Of a stretch of DNA of 64,000 nucleotides, positions 63,843 through 64,000 are shown piece after piece. Position 1 is the first letter of the stretch; the number at the start of each line of letters is the position of its first letter. A program made the position numbers and the translations under genes. This DNA is from Aliarcobacter trophiarum LMG 25534 (GTDB taxonomy: Bacteria > Campylobacterota > Campylobacteria > Campylobacterales > Arcobacteraceae), in the NCBI RefSeq assembly GCF_003355515.1, contig NZ_CP031367.1, forward strand, positions 1,851,614 to 1,915,613. The letters are read 5' to 3'. The notes under the pieces were generated by a model that saw only the letters and a list, made by a program, of their open reading frames with translations, made no database searches and was not told the origin of the DNA.

Positions 63843-64000
63843 GTTTTAACTATGTTTTTAGTTAGAAAATATTAATGCTATTCACTACTTATTCACATCG
63901 TGGATAATTTAATTATTTTCCATATTTTTTATAGTTGAAGCTAATTTATAAAATATTTAGCTATAATAAATGCTTAATTAAATTTAATTTTTAGGTTATT
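63843..64000. other. Probable oriC1 region upstream of dnaA
   Basis: The last 158 bases hold TTATTCACA (63889-63897), CGTGGATAA (63899-63907; TTATCCACG on the other strand) and CTATTCACT (63878-63886). These match or closely resemble the DnaA box of this phylum (TTATTCACN) and the classic TTATCCACA. Two of them face each other. AT-rich sequence follows, and TATAAT at 63962-63967 could be a promoter reading out of the window. In Campylobacterota the ruvC-dnaA gap is part of the bipartite origin. dnaA itself is not in the window. Confidence 0.65.

Noticed and set aside
1..64000. CRISPR arrays, tRNA or rRNA genes, prophage, intact insertion sequences
   Set aside because: I saw no regularly spaced repeats, no cloverleaf-forming tRNA sequence, no rRNA and no phage genes. 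The only transposase-like gene has no terminal repeats.

Overview
The window is AT-rich DNA (roughly 28% GC by eye) with tightly packed genes. It looks like a chromosome of the Arcobacter/Aliarcobacter group (Campylobacterota). The evidence is a hydABCDE plus hyp uptake-hydrogenase cluster of the Wolinella/Helicobacter type, the fdhT/fdhU-like yedE-yedF pair, a TMAO-reductase/monohaem cytochrome pair, ThyX in place of ThyA, several chemoreceptors, and ruvC followed by DnaA boxes. In this phylum the ruvC-dnaA junction is part of oriC, so the right end of the window probably lies just before dnaA.

Layout. 1-11.3 kb: the membrane-bound [NiFe] hydrogenase (hydA, hydB, hydC), its protease hydD, hydE, and the maturation genes hypF, hypB, hypC and hypD (hypD cut by the window edge). 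A zinc-ribbon gene and a transposase-derived gene are wedged between hypF and hypB. 11.5-18.8 kb: yaaA, marC, a Crp/Fnr regulator divergent from a ygbA (nitrous-oxide-stimulated promoter) gene, ung, an aldehyde dehydrogenase, an acetolactate-synthase-like enzyme and gph. 18.8-23.9 kb: a Tat-exported TorA-like molybdoenzyme with its cytochrome c, dps, and an MFS pump. 23.9-31.1 kb: sulfur assimilation, read leftwards: metY, an Rrf2 regulator, cysK, a DUF2061 gene, cysH, cysD, cysN and a sulfite-reductase-like fragment. 31.3-47.6 kb: a cupin, a tyrosine phenol-lyase/tryptophanase-type enzyme, an RND efflux operon, two tandem chemoreceptors, a BaiN-type flavoprotein, a class V aminotransferase and a metallophosphoesterase. 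47.6-57 kb: a bacteriohemerythrin, the sulfate transporter genes cysA, cysW and cysT, a Cache-domain chemoreceptor, an E1-rhodanese protein, a MoaD-like protein, the sulfate-binding protein and a second, Fe-S-type Rrf2 regulator. 57-64 kb: typA, yedE, yedF, thyX, a TRIC-type membrane protein, a small secreted protein, purN, ruvC, and the origin-like end.

How the genes work together. Sulfate is captured by the binding protein, imported by CysT/CysW/CysA, activated by CysD/CysN, reduced by CysH, and the sulfide is fixed by CysK or MetY. Control appears to involve two Rrf2 proteins. One has no cysteines, sits between metY and cysK, and ends in a serine-acetyltransferase-like ...Asn-Ile tail. The other has three cysteines and shares a sequence just downstream of the -10 box with the promoters of the sulfate-binding protein and cysT. 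The binding-protein mRNA leader also encodes a 15-residue Cys/Met-rich peptide with a good ribosome binding site. Five promoters in the window carry perfect TTGACA-N17-TATAAT boxes, which is unusual in this phylum.

Points most worth checking: the sulfate regulon with its leader peptide and the hairpin in the cysT leader; a MoaD-like partner with no C-terminal Gly-Gly; hypF lacking an ATG/GTG/TTG start (AUA where an ATGA junction would be expected); an inverted-repeat element holding the cysK ribosome binding site; a Crp/Fnr dyad in front of ygbA; and the truncated sulfite reductase. All identifications are from reading the sequence. No database search was run.
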